Assembly: GCA_052144935.1 (NCBI GenBank)
Contig: JBKQPR010000310.1
Span: 1-64,000 of the forward strand
DNA from: JOPF133 sp052144935
Lineage (GTDB): Bacteria > Acidobacteriota > Terriglobia > Bryobacterales > Bryobacteraceae
Reading direction: 5' to 3'
DNA length: 64,000 bases
Position numbers and translations under genes: made by a program. How positions within the stretch are numbered: position 1 is the first letter of the stretch; every line of letters begins with the position of its first letter. The notes under the pieces are model-generated. The model did not search any database, was not told where the DNA came from, and saw nothing but the letters and a program-made list of their open reading frames with translations. Shown piece by piece: positions 34,765-43,283 of this stretch.

Positions 34765-35914
34765 CTGCATTCTGGGAGTCGCGCTGGCGTGCGCGCTTCC
34801 CGCGGGCCTCGCGCAGCAGGCCCCCAAGACCGCCGGCAAGGGCGATTACTATCTCTACGCCGGCACTTACACCAGGCAGAAGAGCAAGGGTATCTACGCC
34901 TGGCGCTTCCATGCCGCGGATGGAACCCTGCAATCGCTGGGTCTGGTGGGGGAAACCTCCAACCCATCGTTTCTGGCGGCCGCTCCCAACGGGCGGTTTC
35001 TCTATGCCGCCAACGAGGATTCGCGCTACCAGGGCCAGGCTACCGGGACGGTGAGCGCGTTCGCCATCGACGGCGCCACCGGCAAACTGACGGCACTGAA
35101 CAAGGTGGTCTCGAAGGGCGCCGGGCCATGCCACGTCTCGCTCGACCCCTCCGGAAAATGGCTGTTCGTGGCCAACTACAACTCCGGCAGCATCGCCTCC
35201 TTTCCGGTACACGAAGATGGATCGCTGGGCGATGCGGTGGGGTTCGTGCAGGATGCCGGCTCTAGCGTGAACCGGCAGCGGCAGAGCGGGCCGCACGCGC
35301 ACTCGGTGGTGCCATCGCCGGACGGACGCTTCCTTCTGTCGGCCGACCTGGGGTTGGACGAGGTGCTGGTTTATCGCCTGGGCGCCGGCGGGGAGCTCAC
35401 GCCCAACGAGCCGCCGTTCGCGAAAGTCGCGCCGGGATCGGGTCCGCGCCACATGGCCTTTTCGCACGACGCCAAGTTCGTCTACGTGGTCTCCGAGATG
35501 ATTCCGGGAGTCACCGTATTCCGCTATGATGCGCAGCACGGCAGCCTCGAATCCTTGCAGGCGATTTCCTCGCTGCCCGACGATTTCACTGGAACCAAAA
35601 GCGGCGCCGAAGTTGCGGTTTCCCCCAGCGGCAAGTTCGTCTATGCCTCCACCCGCGGCGCCGACAGTATCGCGGTGTTTGCAGTAGACCGCGCCAAAGG
35701 CACTCTGACCGCCGCGGGCCGTTTTCCCAGCGGCGGCAAGACGCCGCGCAATTTCGGGATCGATCCGACCGGTGCATGGCTCTTCGCGGCGCACCAGGAT
35801 TCCGATTCGATCGTGAAGTTCCGGATCAATTCCAACACTGGCGCGCTCACGCCAACGGGAGAGACGCTGGAAGCCGGAGCCCCGGTTTGTGTCATCTTCG
35901 TGGCGGCTAAATGA
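34739..35914 (+). CDS. Exported lactonase, seven-bladed propeller (6-phosphogluconolactonase type)
   Basis: The product is 391 residues with signal peptide FRSNCILGVALACALPAGLAQ. Repeats typical of the PF10282 lactonase family recur: NPSFLAAAPNGRFLYAANE, GPCHVSLDPSGKWLFVANY, GPHAHSVVPSPDGRFLLSAD, GPRHMAFSHDAKFVYVVSE and FVYASTRGADSIAVF. Catalytic-type Arg/His residues fall in GPRHM and GPHAHS. It would open sugar lactones outside the cytosol to give acids for uptake. Its last four bases overlap the start of the permease gene. Confidence 0.85.
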   Translation: MSFTRFRSNCILGVALACALPAGLAQQAPKTAGKGDYYLYAGTYTRQKSKGIYAWRFHAADGTLQSLGLVGETSNPSFLAAAPNGRFLYAANEDSRYQGQATGTVSAFAIDGATGKLTALNKVVSKGAGPCHVSLDPSGKWLFVANYNSGSIASFPVHEDGSLGDAVGFVQDAGSSVNRQRQSGPHAHSVVPSPDGRFLLSADLGLDEVLVYRLGAGGELTPNEPPFAKVAPGSGPRHMAFSHDAKFVYVVSEMIPGVTVFRYDAQHGSLESLQAISSLPDDFTGTKSGAEVAVSPSGKFVYASTRGADSIAVFAVDRAKGTLTAAGRFPSGGKTPRNFGIDPTGAWLFAAHQDSDSIVKFRINSNTGALTPTGETLEAGAPVCVIFVAAK

Positions 35915-37569
35915 ATCAGCCCTGGCTGCAAAACTTCAATCCCCTGGGGAACACGCTGCTCTCAACCATGGCGGCGGCGATTCCCGTTTGTACCCTGTTC
36001 TTCTTCCTGGCGGTGCGGCGCGTGCACGCCTGGAAAGCGGCGATTTACGCGTTCATCGCCGCGGTTCTGGTCGCTCTGGCGGTGTTCCGCATGCCCGCCA
36101 TCATGGTGGCGGGCGCGGTCGCCGATGGGCTGGTGTTCGGGTGGTTCCGCATCGCCTGGATCGTGGTCGCGGCGGTTTTCGTTTACGACGTTTCGGTGGA
36201 GTCCGGGCAATTCGAGATTCTCAAACGCTCAGTCGGCGATATTTCTCAAGACCGGCGGCTGCAGGTGCTGCTGATCGCCTTCGCCTTCGGAGCGTTGCTG
36301 GAGGGCGCGGGCGGTGGCGGCGCGCCGGTGGCGGTGACCGGCGCCATGATGATCGGGCTGGGCTTCCCGCCCTTCCCGACTGCCGTGATGTGCCTCATCG
36401 CCAACTCTTCGCCGGTAGCTTATGGCGGCATGGGCAATCCGATCCGCACCCTGGTGGCGGTCACGGGTCTGCCGGAAGCGGATTTCGCCGCTATGCTGGG
36501 ACGCATTCTGCCGATCACCACCAGCCTGATCCTGCCCTTCTGGATCGTCCGGCAACTCGCGAAGACGCGCGACACGCTGGCGGTGTGGCCGGGCCTGTTG
36601 GCCTGCGGCCTCACCTTCGCCAGCGTTGAGTTCTTCTGGTCCAACTTCATCAATGCGTCGCTGGTCGACATCATGGCCGGCATTTGCACGCTGTCCTTGC
36701 TGGCGTTTTTCTTCCGCAAAGTGTGGATGCCGGCGCAGATCTGGCGGTACCCAGGCGAAGCCCCGCGGCCGGCCTGTGCGCCGGGCGATGAGCTGACCTT
36801 CGGCCGCGTCCTGCTGGCATGGTCGCCGTTTCTGCTGGTGGCGGGCTTCGTGATTTTGTGGGGCGTTCCTTCGGTGGCCAGGGCGCTGGACCTGGTTTCC
36901 TGGAAACAGCCCGTGCCGGGCCTCGACCACATGGTTGTGCGCATGCCTCCCGTGGTGCCGAAGCCTTACTCGGAACCGGCGCTCTTCGATGTCTCGTGGC
37001 TTTCCACGCCGGGGACGGGAGCCTTCTTCGCGGGCCTGATCGCGGGGCCCATGTTGGGGCTTTCGCTGCGCAAGACCATCCTTGTCTTCCGGCACTCTCT
37101 GTGGCGGCTGCGCCTCAGCCTGTTGGCCATTATGGCGATGCTGGGCGTGGGGTACATTACGCGCTATTGCGGGATGGACGCCACCATGGGGATGGCGATG
37201 GCGCACACGGGGGTAATGTTTCCATTCTTCGGCACGACGATCGGCTGGCTGGGGGTGGCGCTAAGCGGCACCGATGCCGGCTCCAACGCGCTGTTCGGCA
37301 GCCTGCAAGTGATCACCGCCAACAAGCTGGGGCTGAGCCCCATTCTGATGGGCGCCGCCAACAGCGCCGGAGGCGTGATGGGCAAGATGGTCGCCGCGCA
37401 ATCGCTGGTGATCGCCTGCGCGGTGACCGGGCAGGAAGGCAAGGAAGGCGCGCTGTTCCGTGCGGTGATGAAGCACAGCCTGGGGCTGTTGTTCATCGTG
37501 GGATTGATTGTACTGATGTACGCGTATGTATTTCCGGGAGCGATCCCGAGTGGGCATCATTATTGGTGA
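35911..37569 (+). CDS. lldP: L-lactate permease family transporter
   Basis: The product is 552 residues with about 12-14 membrane helices. Family motifs are clear: FAFGALLEGAGGGGAPVAVT, CLIANSSPVAYGGMGNPI, GMDATMGMAMAHTG, GVALSGTDAGSNALFGS and GAANSAGGVMGKM. These match LctP/LldP, which imports L-lactate or glycolate with protons. ATGA overlap with the lactonase suggests coupled expression, so the natural substrate could be another 2-hydroxy or sugar acid. Confidence 0.9.
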   Translation: MNQPWLQNFNPLGNTLLSTMAAAIPVCTLFFFLAVRRVHAWKAAIYAFIAAVLVALAVFRMPAIMVAGAVADGLVFGWFRIAWIVVAAVFVYDVSVESGQFEILKRSVGDISQDRRLQVLLIAFAFGALLEGAGGGGAPVAVTGAMMIGLGFPPFPTAVMCLIANSSPVAYGGMGNPIRTLVAVTGLPEADFAAMLGRILPITTSLILPFWIVRQLAKTRDTLAVWPGLLACGLTFASVEFFWSNFINASLVDIMAGICTLSLLAFFFRKVWMPAQIWRYPGEAPRPACAPGDELTFGRVLLAWSPFLLVAGFVILWGVPSVARALDLVSWKQPVPGLDHMVVRMPPVVPKPYSEPALFDVSWLSTPGTGAFFAGLIAGPMLGLSLRKTILVFRHSLWRLRLSLLAIMAMLGVGYITRYCGMDATMGMAMAHTGVMFPFFGTTIGWLGVALSGTDAGSNALFGSLQVITANKLGLSPILMGAANSAGGVMGKMVAAQSLVIACAVTGQEGKEGALFRAVMKHSLGLLFIVGLIVLMYAYVFPGAIPSGHHYW

Positions 37570-37583
37570 GCGGGGCACTGCTA

Positions 37584-37693
37584 TTCACCGCGGAGACGCG
37601 GAGAACGCAGAGGAAGCGCGGAGAAAACCTGAATGGTTTTTCTCTTTGTTCTACTCTGCGTAGCCTCTGCGTTCTCTGCGTCTCCGCGGTGAA
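37584..37693. repeat. Palindromic dispersed element, family C copy 1
   Basis: A 110-bp imperfect palindrome. The 30-bp arms (37584-37613 and 37664-37693) match at 29 of 30 positions and begin TTCACCGCGGAGACGCGGAG. It fills the gap between permease and dehydratase genes. A second copy is at 49672-49778. Similar TTCACCGC-type palindromes are known as dispersed repeats in several bacterial phyla. Confidence 0.9.
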
Positions 37694-37722
37694 AAGCGGT
37701 GCCGAACTGGAGAGAGGAAACT

Positions 37723-38826
37723 GTGAGCGAAAAAGATACGTTTCAGCCGGATCGCCGCGATCTCGGCAAACTGGCGCTGGGAAGCGCGCTGGGAGCGCTG
37801 CTTGCGACCCGGACATCCAGGGCCGCGGTGCATCCGAGTGCGCCCGGCATCAAACTGTGCGCGCAATCGGGCGCCACCCCGACCGGCGACCAGTTGTTGT
37901 TTTTGAAACAGATCGGCGCCGAATACGTGAGCGTCGGCGCGCCTCCGGAAATGCGCACGGCCGAGGGCTTCCTGGCCATCAAGAAGCGCTACGCCGATGC
38001 CGGCATCACGGTATGGAACATCGGCAACACCAGCGTCCACAACATGCAGGAAGTGACGCTCAACCTGCCGGGGCGCGACCAAAAGATCGAGGAGTACAAG
38101 CAGTATCTCCGCAACCTGGGCAAAGCGGGGATCTACTATACGACCTACGCGCACATGGGCAACGGCATCTGGTCGAGCGGGCGCGCCATGGTGCGCGGGG
38201 CTTCGGCGCGCGAGTTCGATATGGCCAGCCCCAATAAGCGCGGCGTGTGGGACGACAAATCGTGGACCGAGCCGCTCTCGCACGGGCGCGAGTTCACCAA
38301 GGAAGAGATCTGGGACAACTTCACCTACTTCATCAAGCAGGTGGCCCCGGTGGCGGAGGAGAACAGCGTCCGCATGGGCATCCATCCGGACGATCCGCCC
38401 GTGCCGGTGCTGGCCGGCGTGCCGCGCTGCATCTTCGGCAACTTCGACGGCTACAAGCGCGCGATGGAAATCGCCAACAGTCCCAACGTGGGGATCTGCC
38501 TGTGCTGCGGCACATGGCTGGAAGGCGGCAAGGCTCTCACCGGGAAGGACCCGGAGGAGATGATCCGCTATTTCGGCGCCGGCAAGATCTGGAAGATTCA
38601 CTTCCGCAACGTGAGCGCGCCGCTGCCGCACTTCATCGAGACCTTCATGGACAACGGCTATTACGACATGTACAAGATCATGAAGGCGCTCGCGGACGTG
38701 AAGTTCGACGGCATCGTGATCCTGGACCATACGCCCGGCATGGTGGGCGGCAACTACCCCCAGACTGCCTACGGGTTCGCTTATATGCGGGCGCTGCTGA
38801 ACCGCGCCAGCGCCAAGGGAGCGTAG
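37723..38826 (+). CDS. uxuA: Mannonate-dehydratase-like protein with Tat-type N-terminus
   Basis: The product is 367 residues from GTG 37723 (AGAGAGGAAA upstream). The N-terminus RRDLGKLALGSALGALLATR is Tat-like. The body follows UxuA: TVWNIGNTSVHN, YKQYLRNLGKAGI, AREFDMA, GIHPDDPPVPVLAG, and a Cys pair in GICLCCGTWLEGG that fits the metal-site Cys, with IHFRNVS near the end. UxuA dehydrates D-mannonate to 2-keto-3-deoxygluconate. The export signal is unusual for that role, so a related sugar-acid reaction is possible. Confidence 0.75.
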   Translation: MSEKDTFQPDRRDLGKLALGSALGALLATRTSRAAVHPSAPGIKLCAQSGATPTGDQLLFLKQIGAEYVSVGAPPEMRTAEGFLAIKKRYADAGITVWNIGNTSVHNMQEVTLNLPGRDQKIEEYKQYLRNLGKAGIYYTTYAHMGNGIWSSGRAMVRGASAREFDMASPNKRGVWDDKSWTEPLSHGREFTKEEIWDNFTYFIKQVAPVAEENSVRMGIHPDDPPVPVLAGVPRCIFGNFDGYKRAMEIANSPNVGICLCCGTWLEGGKALTGKDPEEMIRYFGAGKIWKIHFRNVSAPLPHFIETFMDNGYYDMYKIMKALADVKFDGIVILDHTPGMVGGNYPQTAYGFAYMRALLNRASAKGA

Positions 38827-38840
38827 CGGTGAGTGGCGGA

Positions 38841-38903
38841 AGGCGCTCCCTCACGGTCGCGGCTCTGAAAGCGCGACGGAGCCGCGACCGCAAGGGAGCG
38901 GTT
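38841..38903. repeat. Palindromic dispersed element, family B copy 1
   Basis: Arms of about 25 bp at 38841-38865 (GCGCTCCCTCACGGTCGCGG core) and 38879-38903 form an inverted repeat with a 13-bp loop. It lies directly before the ThuA gene. A larger relative is at 47570-47705 and a half copy at 54336-54358. Confidence 0.85.
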
Positions 38904-38906
38904 AGT

Positions 38907-39590
38907 GTGCTGGCCCTGGCGGTGGCCTCCCTGGCCTTGGCGCAGGGGCCGGTGCGCGCTCTGGTCGTGACGGGCGGCCACGGCTACGAGACTTCGTTTT
39001 ATACGGTATTCGAAGGTTACGACGACATCCATTGGTCTCACGCCGTCTCGAACCACGAAGCCTTCCGGTCGGACCTGCGCGGCAAATACGACGTGCTGGT
39101 GCTGTACGACTACTCGGACAAGATCAGCGATGGTGAGCGCCAGAACCTTCGCGACTTCGTGGAAGGCGGCAAAGGCATGGTGGTTCTGCATCACGCCATC
39201 TGCGATTACCAGGACTGGGCCTGGTGGTATCGCGAAGTGGTGGGCGGGAAGTACTTGCTGCAACGCGAGGGGGAAACTCCTCCCAGCACGTATCACGAGA
39301 ACGTCGAGGTAGTCGCCGAAGTGGTGGCCCCACATCCCGTGACCGCCGGCGTAGGTACTTTGCGTATGGTGGACGAGCTGTACAGAGGCATGTGGATCTC
39401 GCCGGATGTGAAGGTGCTGCTGACCACTAACAGCCCTATCGGCGATAAGGCGCTGGCCTGGGTCAGCCCTTATCCGAAATCAAGGGTCGTATACATTCAA
39501 CCCGGCCACGGCCCTGGAGCGCACCGCAACCCGGAGTACCGCAAACTGGTGCACAACGCCCTTCTGTGGGTGTCCGGGCGCGTCAACTGA
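38907..39590 (+). CDS. ThuA-like exported protein
   Basis: The product is 227 residues from GTG 38907, with a short signal-like start (VLALAVASLALAQ). ThuA/GATase-like features are RALVVTGGHGYETSFYTVF, KYDVLVLYDYSDKIS, NLRDFVEGGKGMVVLHHAIC, and the closing VVYIQPGHGPGAHRNPEYRKL. ThuA-like domains take part in sugar or glycoside turnover. The start codon falls 4 bp after a palindromic repeat, so the 5' end of the gene may have been altered by it. Confidence 0.8.
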   Translation: MLALAVASLALAQGPVRALVVTGGHGYETSFYTVFEGYDDIHWSHAVSNHEAFRSDLRGKYDVLVLYDYSDKISDGERQNLRDFVEGGKGMVVLHHAICDYQDWAWWYREVVGGKYLLQREGETPPSTYHENVEVVAEVVAPHPVTAGVGTLRMVDELYRGMWISPDVKVLLTTNSPIGDKALAWVSPYPKSRVVYIQPGHGPGAHRNPEYRKLVHNALLWVSGRVN

Positions 39591-39610
39591 GGCGGCACGC
39601 GCGGCGTCGA

Positions 39611-39847
39611 TCACCACTCGCTGCGCTCTAAAGTGCGGCGCGCCGCCGTTGAAACGAACTCCTCCGCCGGTAGGCCCAACTCGGCGCAGACCCGATCGAT
39701 GGCCTCGGTCACATGTTCTGGCGCGCGCCGCGCCACATACTCCCTCAAGGCATCGCTGAACAACTGGCTGCGCGACTTCTTGGTGCGCTGCGCAAGCCGC
39801 TCGGCCTCCTCGAACACGTCATCCGGGATGGAAACCCTCGTCCTCAT
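39611..39847 (-). CDS. Ribbon-helix-helix antitoxin-like protein
   Basis: The product is 78 residues from ATG 39847. The start RTRVSIPDDVFEEAERLAQR and then KSRSQLFSDALREYV is a standard ribbon-helix-helix. A helical tail with AARRTLERSEW follows. Such proteins usually pair with MazF-type toxins, but no toxin frame follows within the 20 bp before the ThuA gene end. It may be a solitary regulator or a remnant antitoxin. The frame is open far upstream, but no earlier start gives protein-like sequence. Confidence 0.75.
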   Translation of the reverse strand: MRTRVSIPDDVFEEAERLAQRTKKSRSQLFSDALREYVARRAPEHVTEAIDRVCAELGLPAEEFVSTAARRTLERSEW

Positions 39848-40042
39848 AGCGTCAGTATAACCGCGCTTACTGGGTCTTCGACCGCGTGATGTTGTGCTGC
39901 TGCAGTGAACCACTTCGTGGCGCCAATCGGAGCCGCGCGCGTCAGCAAGCGGTTTTCGGAATAGCACCGAGTCTCGCGGTCGGAGACCGAGCGGCCCGGC
40001 CCGCCCCCCATGGCGCCCGCCGCGATGTAAACTGTACGTGAC

Positions 40043-40948
40043 ATGAAACAGTTTGCTCTGGCAGTACTCCTCGCGACCGCGATTCTCGCTCAGAAATCGG
40101 ACAATCCCTTCCTCGGACGATGGGATCTCAATGTCACGCCGCCCACCGGCGCGGCTTACCCGGACTGGATCGAGGTCACCCAGACGGGCGGCGCGCTGGC
40201 GGCCCGCATTCAGCCGCGGGGTGGCGGCGCCTTTGTGGCCGAGGGCGTCCAAATGGACGGCGCGCGGCTGATCGTCAAGGCACGCCAGGGCACCACCTGG
40301 GAACTCAGCATGGACAGCGGAAAGCTGGTAGGCAGCATCAAGCACGGCGCGACCGACCAGGGCAAGATCGCGGGCGTCCGGGCGCCGGCGCTCGACCGGC
40401 CGATGCCCAAGGCTTGGACCAATCCCGAGCCGATCTTCAACGGCAAGGACCTCAGCGGTTGGGAGCCGATCGGGACTAACCCGAATCATTGGACCGTGAA
40501 GAACGGCGAGCTGATTAACGAAGAACACGGCGCCAACCTCCGTACGACTCGCAAGTTCCAGGATTTCAAGCTGCATATCGAGTACAACTGCCCGGACAAG
40601 GGCAACAGCGGCGTATACCTGCGGGGGCGCTACGAGGTCCAGGTGGAGTACGAGCCTGTGGACGCCAACGACCGGCTTCATAGCATGGGGACGATTTACT
40701 CGTTCGTGCCGGCGGCGGTGGAACTGCCGCGCAAGCCGGGCACTTGGGAGAGCTTCGACATCACCTTGGTGGGGCGCCACGTGACGATCATTCGCGACGG
40801 CGTAAAAACCATCGACAACCAGGAGATTCCCAGCCTCACCGGCGGCGCGCTGGATAGCAACGAAGGAGAGCCGGGGCCGTTCTATCTCCAGGGCGATCAC
40901 ACCGGCGGAATGCTGTACCGCAATATTACGGTGCAGTTGCCGAAGTAG
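40043..40948 (+). CDS. Exported DUF1080 (3-keto-disaccharide-hydrolase type) protein
   Basis: The product is 301 residues with signal peptide MKQFALAVLLATAILAQ. Residues 20-115 form a small beta domain (NPFLGRWDLNVTPP). Residues 125-300 are DUF1080, a concanavalin-like fold (FNGKDLSGWEP, FQDFKLHIEYNCPDKGNSGVYLRGRYEVQV, NEGEPGPFYLQGDH). Related proteins cleave 3-keto-glycosides. A close paralogue is at 60543-61457. A decayed fragment of this type of gene lies at 41832-41916. Confidence 0.9.
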   Translation: MKQFALAVLLATAILAQKSDNPFLGRWDLNVTPPTGAAYPDWIEVTQTGGALAARIQPRGGGAFVAEGVQMDGARLIVKARQGTTWELSMDSGKLVGSIKHGATDQGKIAGVRAPALDRPMPKAWTNPEPIFNGKDLSGWEPIGTNPNHWTVKNGELINEEHGANLRTTRKFQDFKLHIEYNCPDKGNSGVYLRGRYEVQVEYEPVDANDRLHSMGTIYSFVPAAVELPRKPGTWESFDITLVGRHVTIIRDGVKTIDNQEIPSLTGGALDSNEGEPGPFYLQGDHTGGMLYRNITVQLPK

Positions 40949-41057
40949 CGCTCGTGATGCGCTTCGAACGCGCGCCGGAGTACGGCATTCCCAGTCCAGT
41001 AGGACCGCACCTTCAATCGACACTCGCGCCTGAATGTTGTCTGGCGGGCCGTGTAAA

Positions 41058-41324
41058 ATGAAAGCGGAGCACACAATGCCGGACTGGAAACCAGCCGCTT
41101 ACAAGGACTATCAGTGGATCGTTGCCGATCCGGATCTACTTGGCGGAAAACTAGCGATTCGCGGTACGCGCCTGGCTGTCTCTTTGATTCTCGAATGCCT
41201 TGCCGGCGGCATGTCCCTCGAAGAGATCGATCAATCCTTTGATGGCGCTTTTCCGCCCGACGCTTTGCCTGAGGTTTTGAAGGTCGCCTCCGAGCTCGCC
41301 GACTCCTTTCATGTGGCTGCTTGA
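41058..41324 (+). CDS. DUF433 antitoxin-type protein
   Basis: The product is 88 residues from ATG 41058; ATG 41076 would shorten it by six. The DUF433 motif is clear: QWIVADPDLLGGKLAIRGTR, then LAVSLILECLAGGMSLEEI. It is a winged-helix-like small protein commonly paired with a DUF5615 nuclease. It overlaps the next gene by 14 bp. The antitoxin role follows from family context. Confidence 0.85.
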   Translation: MKAEHTMPDWKPAAYKDYQWIVADPDLLGGKLAIRGTRLAVSLILECLAGGMSLEEIDQSFDGAFPPDALPEVLKVASELADSFHVAA

Positions 41325-41646
41325 TGCCAACATGGACGTGCACCTCGTGTCCGTTCTTCAGGGTCTGGAAGTTGCCTGCGACACCGCGCGAAACCGTGGC
41401 TGGAAGGCATTGTCCAACGGCGATCTGGTGAAGGCAGCGGTGGAAGCCGGCTTCGTCTGCCTTCTCACTCGGGACCATCTCTTTGGCCAATCCGCCTCGC
41501 GCGCGCTCAAACTGTTCCCACACTTCGCTGTCGTCGTGGTGAATATCCGCCAGCAGCGTTGGGCTGAGTACCGGGAACAATTCATCGCGCGATGGACAGA
41601 CCATCCGATTGAGCCCGTGGCCGGCCGCTTGATTGACTGGCCATAG
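41311..41646 (+). CDS. DUF5615 PIN-like toxin
   Basis: The product is 111 residues. Features of the DUF5615 PIN-like fold are LLDANMDVHLVSVL with Asp at residue 5, DTARNRGWKALSNGDLVKAA, and the acidic LLTRDHLF motif. The last part contains VVVNIRQQRW. It pairs with the overlapping DUF433 gene as a type II toxin-antitoxin module. It lies between an intact DUF1080 gene and a decayed DUF1080 fragment. Confidence 0.85.
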   Translation: MWLLDANMDVHLVSVLQGLEVACDTARNRGWKALSNGDLVKAAVEAGFVCLLTRDHLFGQSASRALKLFPHFAVVVVNIRQQRWAEYREQFIARWTDHPIEPVAGRLIDWP

Positions 41647-41831
41647 GGATGGAGAGCATTCCTTCCATGGAGTGCCTGTCCATGAAATCGGTTCGACGCC
41701 AATTTCAATTTGCTGGTGGGCAAGCTGATGGAGATGGACGGCCGCCTGTCGAAGGTAGAGGCCAAATTAGGGATCGGGTGAACTCTGCCGTGCGCCTCGC
41801 ACGGCCTCCGCCGATGCCGAGCGCTCAGGTG

Positions 41832-41916
41832 ACGACCTCAGCGGTTGGGAGCCGCTCGGGACCAACCCGAATCAATGGACCGCGAAGAACGGCGAGCTGA
41901 CCAGCGAAGAGCGGCG
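41832..41916 (+). pseudogene. Decayed internal fragment of a DUF1080 gene
   Basis: This 85-bp segment (CCTCAGCGGTTGGGAGCC...) matches 40451-40530 of the DUF1080 gene at roughly 85 percent of positions by eye. It reads LSGWEP-like, then NQWTAKNGELTSEE. No reading frame continues on either side. The rest of 41647-42020 contains no gene that I can support. Confidence 0.8.
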
Positions 41917-42020
41917 GGCACGGTTGAGGGGCGGTCTCTGACGGGACGCCCCCTTTGCACGGCTGGGCTACGATTCGTGCCGACTCGGCGTGGGTTACAG
42001 AGCTGCGGCCGTGGGAAAAT

Positions 42021-42986
42021 GTGCAAGTGCCCGGAAAGCCCTCAACGTCTCCAAAGCCAAGGGTGCGCGGCGCCAACCTCTATGAAGCCATTGGCGGCAA
42101 AGCGGCATGCCGCAGACTCTCGGTGGCATTCTACGCCCGTGTAGAGCGGGATCCCGTACTCAGGCCACTATTTCCTGGAAAATCGTTCAAATGCGCGATT
42201 GAAGAGTTCAGCGCTTTCCTGGCTCAATTCCTCGGGGGACCGGACGAGGATGCCGAGCGCCGCTGGTGGCTGAGCCTTCGCGAATCGCACATGCGCTTCA
42301 AAATCGGACCGAGAGAGAGGCAGGCTTGGATAGCGAACATGATTCAGGCCTTCGAAGATGTTCAAATCGAGGAGCCGATGCGGAGTGAACTCCTTGGTTT
42401 CTTTGAGCGGTCCTCCGCTCATGTCGTTAACCAGGGAGAGACATCCGCCATCGAACGGGGCCGAAGCGATACGCTTGGCAACCAAACGCACGCAGAGATC
42501 TCCCGCCGCTGGGAGGCGCAGACGCGGCTGGACGAGGCGGTGGCCGCCATACGTAGCGGCGACGCGAATCGCGCCATCGTGTTGGCGGAGAGTTCTGCCC
42601 TCCAAATTTGCAGCCGGCCGGTACATTCCGGTTTGCTGGCGCTGATGGTCCGGTGCGGGCAAAGCGGCCTGCTCGACTACGTGCGGGCGAAGTTAACCAG
42701 CGATCCGGCGCTCGCTCAGGAGCGCTACGCGGGCCGCACCTTGTTGCACGAAGCGGCCGCCGCGGGAAGTTTGGCCACGGTGGAGTTGCTATTGAGTCTT
42801 GGCGCGGACCCTAACGTTCAGAACGGCAGCGGGCACACGCCGCTGTACTGCTTGGGCAATGAGTGCGCGGTTGAGGGAGCGGGAAAAGTGGTTCGCGCAT
42901 TGGTTCAAGCCGGAGCCGATGTGGATGCCAACGACGGCGCCAAACCTGCACCCCGCTTCACATGGCGGCACGGCGGGGCAACCTAG
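42021..42986 (+). CDS. Truncated hemoglobin (group II) fused to ankyrin repeats, first reading frame
   Basis: Residues 15-130 are a group II truncated globin: LYEAIGGKAACRRLSVAFYA with the B10 Tyr, the proximal His in LRESHMRFKIG, and the Trp of QAWIANM. A linker follows, then ankyrin repeats from about residue 230 (GRTLLHEAAAAGSLATVELL, GADPNVQNGSGHTPLY). The frame ends early at TAG 42984 because of a frameshift near 42943; the ankyrin domain continues in another frame to 43225. Start GTG 42021 is a choice; the frame is open to 41955. The globin would bind heme and oxygen or NO. Confidence 0.75.
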   Translation: MQVPGKPSTSPKPRVRGANLYEAIGGKAACRRLSVAFYARVERDPVLRPLFPGKSFKCAIEEFSAFLAQFLGGPDEDAERRWWLSLRESHMRFKIGPRERQAWIANMIQAFEDVQIEEPMRSELLGFFERSSAHVVNQGETSAIERGRSDTLGNQTHAEISRRWEAQTRLDEAVAAIRSGDANRAIVLAESSALQICSRPVHSGLLALMVRCGQSGLLDYVRAKLTSDPALAQERYAGRTLLHEAAAAGSLATVELLLSLGADPNVQNGSGHTPLYCLGNECAVEGAGKVVRALVQAGADVDANDGAKPAPRFTWRHGGAT

Positions 42987-43225
42987 AGGTTGCCGAGGCT
43001 CTGCTGGATTGCGGCGCGGACATTGAGGCACGCGACAGTCTTGGCCATACGCCGCTGCGGCGTGCGGTCAATTGTGACAAAGCCGGACTGGCTTCGCTGC
43101 TCCTGGCCAAGGGGGCGGATGCTCAGTCGAGAGGAAGGGATGGGACGACCCCCATTCTGGCCGCGAGAACCCCCGCGATGAAACGGCTCCTGCAACGTGC
43201 AGTCGACGGAAGAATGCGGCCATAG
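42962..43225 (+). pseudogene. Frameshifted continuation of the ankyrin domain
   Basis: This frame encodes the remaining ankyrin repeats: the in-frame stretch TCTPLH just before 42962, then MAARRGNLEVAEALLDCGAD, LGHTPLRRAVNCDKAGLASLLL. It joins the upstream frame perfectly if one A is added to the AAA run at 42942-42944, giving A-K-T-C-T-P-L-H. It is therefore the C-terminal third of the globin-ankyrin protein and not a separate gene. Confidence 0.8.
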
Positions 43226-43265
43226 CACCACACAGGGCCCCGCCGCCCGCCCAGCCTTCGCACTT

Positions 43266-43283
43266 TCACCCACTTTTGGGTGA
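43266..43283. terminator. Hairpin after the globin-ankyrin gene
   Basis: TCACCCA (43266-43272), loop CTTT, TGGGTGA (43277-43283): a perfect 7-bp stem, 40 bp after the stop. No U-tract follows, so termination is only suggested. Confidence 0.35.

Noticed and set aside
38247..38906. N-terminal extension of the ThuA protein
   Set aside because: The frame upstream of GTG 38907 is the antisense-like shadow of the dehydratase gene and runs through a palindromic repeat.
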